Assembly: GCA_036873755.1 (NCBI GenBank)
Contig: JAVTVY010036974.1
Span: 1 to 64,000 of the forward strand
Direction of reading: 5' to 3'
Length of the DNA stretch: 64,000 nt
Source: Hanleya hanleyi
Lineage: Eukaryota > Mollusca > Polyplacophora > Lepidopleurida > Hanleyidae
Numbering within the stretch: the first letter of the stretch is position 1; each line of letters starts with the position of its first letter. Position numbers and translations under genes: made by a program. This document shows positions 63,831-64,000 of the stretch, in pieces. The notes under the pieces were generated by a model. That model was not told where the DNA came from. It saw nothing but the letters and a program-made list of their open reading frames with translations, and ran no database searches.

Positions 63831-64000
63831 AATACAAGTAGCCTCTTGTCCAATCAGAGGCCGCCATTTAGCGCTGCGTCAGTCATATTCGTTCTTGCCG
63901 GTTAGATTAATTCTCGGCTGCTCTTGTCCAATCAGAAGTCCCCATATCAGAAAGTTTCATCTTCGGCCATGTTCGCTCTGATCCGTTTGTTCTAATCGTC

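Overview
The window looks like non-coding, repeat-rich DNA of a metazoan, most likely a marine mollusc. I see no host exon, no bacterial operon, no rRNA and no convincing tRNA. The mollusc guess rests on dispersed 'gacggacgg...gacaatacccc' and 'aggggcataact' repeats and on a SINE-like repeat (25.3 kb, 30.2 kb) whose tail (gatatagctgaaatattg, then tcactcac repeats) I associate with gastropods such as abalone. That is from memory and is not proof.

The coding content is almost entirely Polinton/Maverick (adintovirus-like) DNA: transposons that carry virion genes. P1 (about 6.46-18.52 kb) is the best copy. Its long divergent terminal inverted repeats enclose genes all on the minus strand. In transcription order they are a two-unit PC4-like protein, a tail-anchored small protein, two single-unit PC4-like proteins, a chromodomain integrase, a membrane-anchored FtsK/HerA packaging ATPase, a pX-like protein, a basic proline-rich protein, penton, a second pX-like protein, major capsid protein and adenain-like protease. 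There is no DNA polymerase B. Penton, protease, the basic protein, two PC4-like genes and the tail-anchored gene are open; the others carry frameshifts or stops. P2 (34.0-36.45 kb) and P3 (41.2-47.3 kb) are decayed copies in the same orientation. A separate PC4-like gene lies at 38.8-39.9 kb.

A different element (about 48.50-60.45 kb) has inverted termini that share a motif with P1 and are expanded by a 21-bp minisatellite. It carries only a family of C2H2 zinc-finger genes (five copies, one intact). Their C-terminal domain resembles the region just upstream of the OTU/polymerase part of Polinton PolB proteins, and every copy that reaches its end stops at the same residue. These genes share a 3'-end module (hairpin followed by GGGGATAATA, usually with AATAAA) with the P1 and P3 ATPase genes. 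A solo P1-type terminus follows at 61.05-63.0 kb, and another copy of the 3'-end module sits at the window edge.

P1 is very compact. Three gene pairs overlap at stop/start codons (AATGA, TAATG, TAACATG), which suggests dicistronic mRNAs. Nearly every transcription unit has a TATA-like box 35-85 bp upstream, often inside the end of the preceding gene. The rest of the window is MITEs (including a TTAA-flanked piggyBac-like family), foldback elements, a 509-bp tandem array, other tandem repeats and featureless AT-rich DNA.
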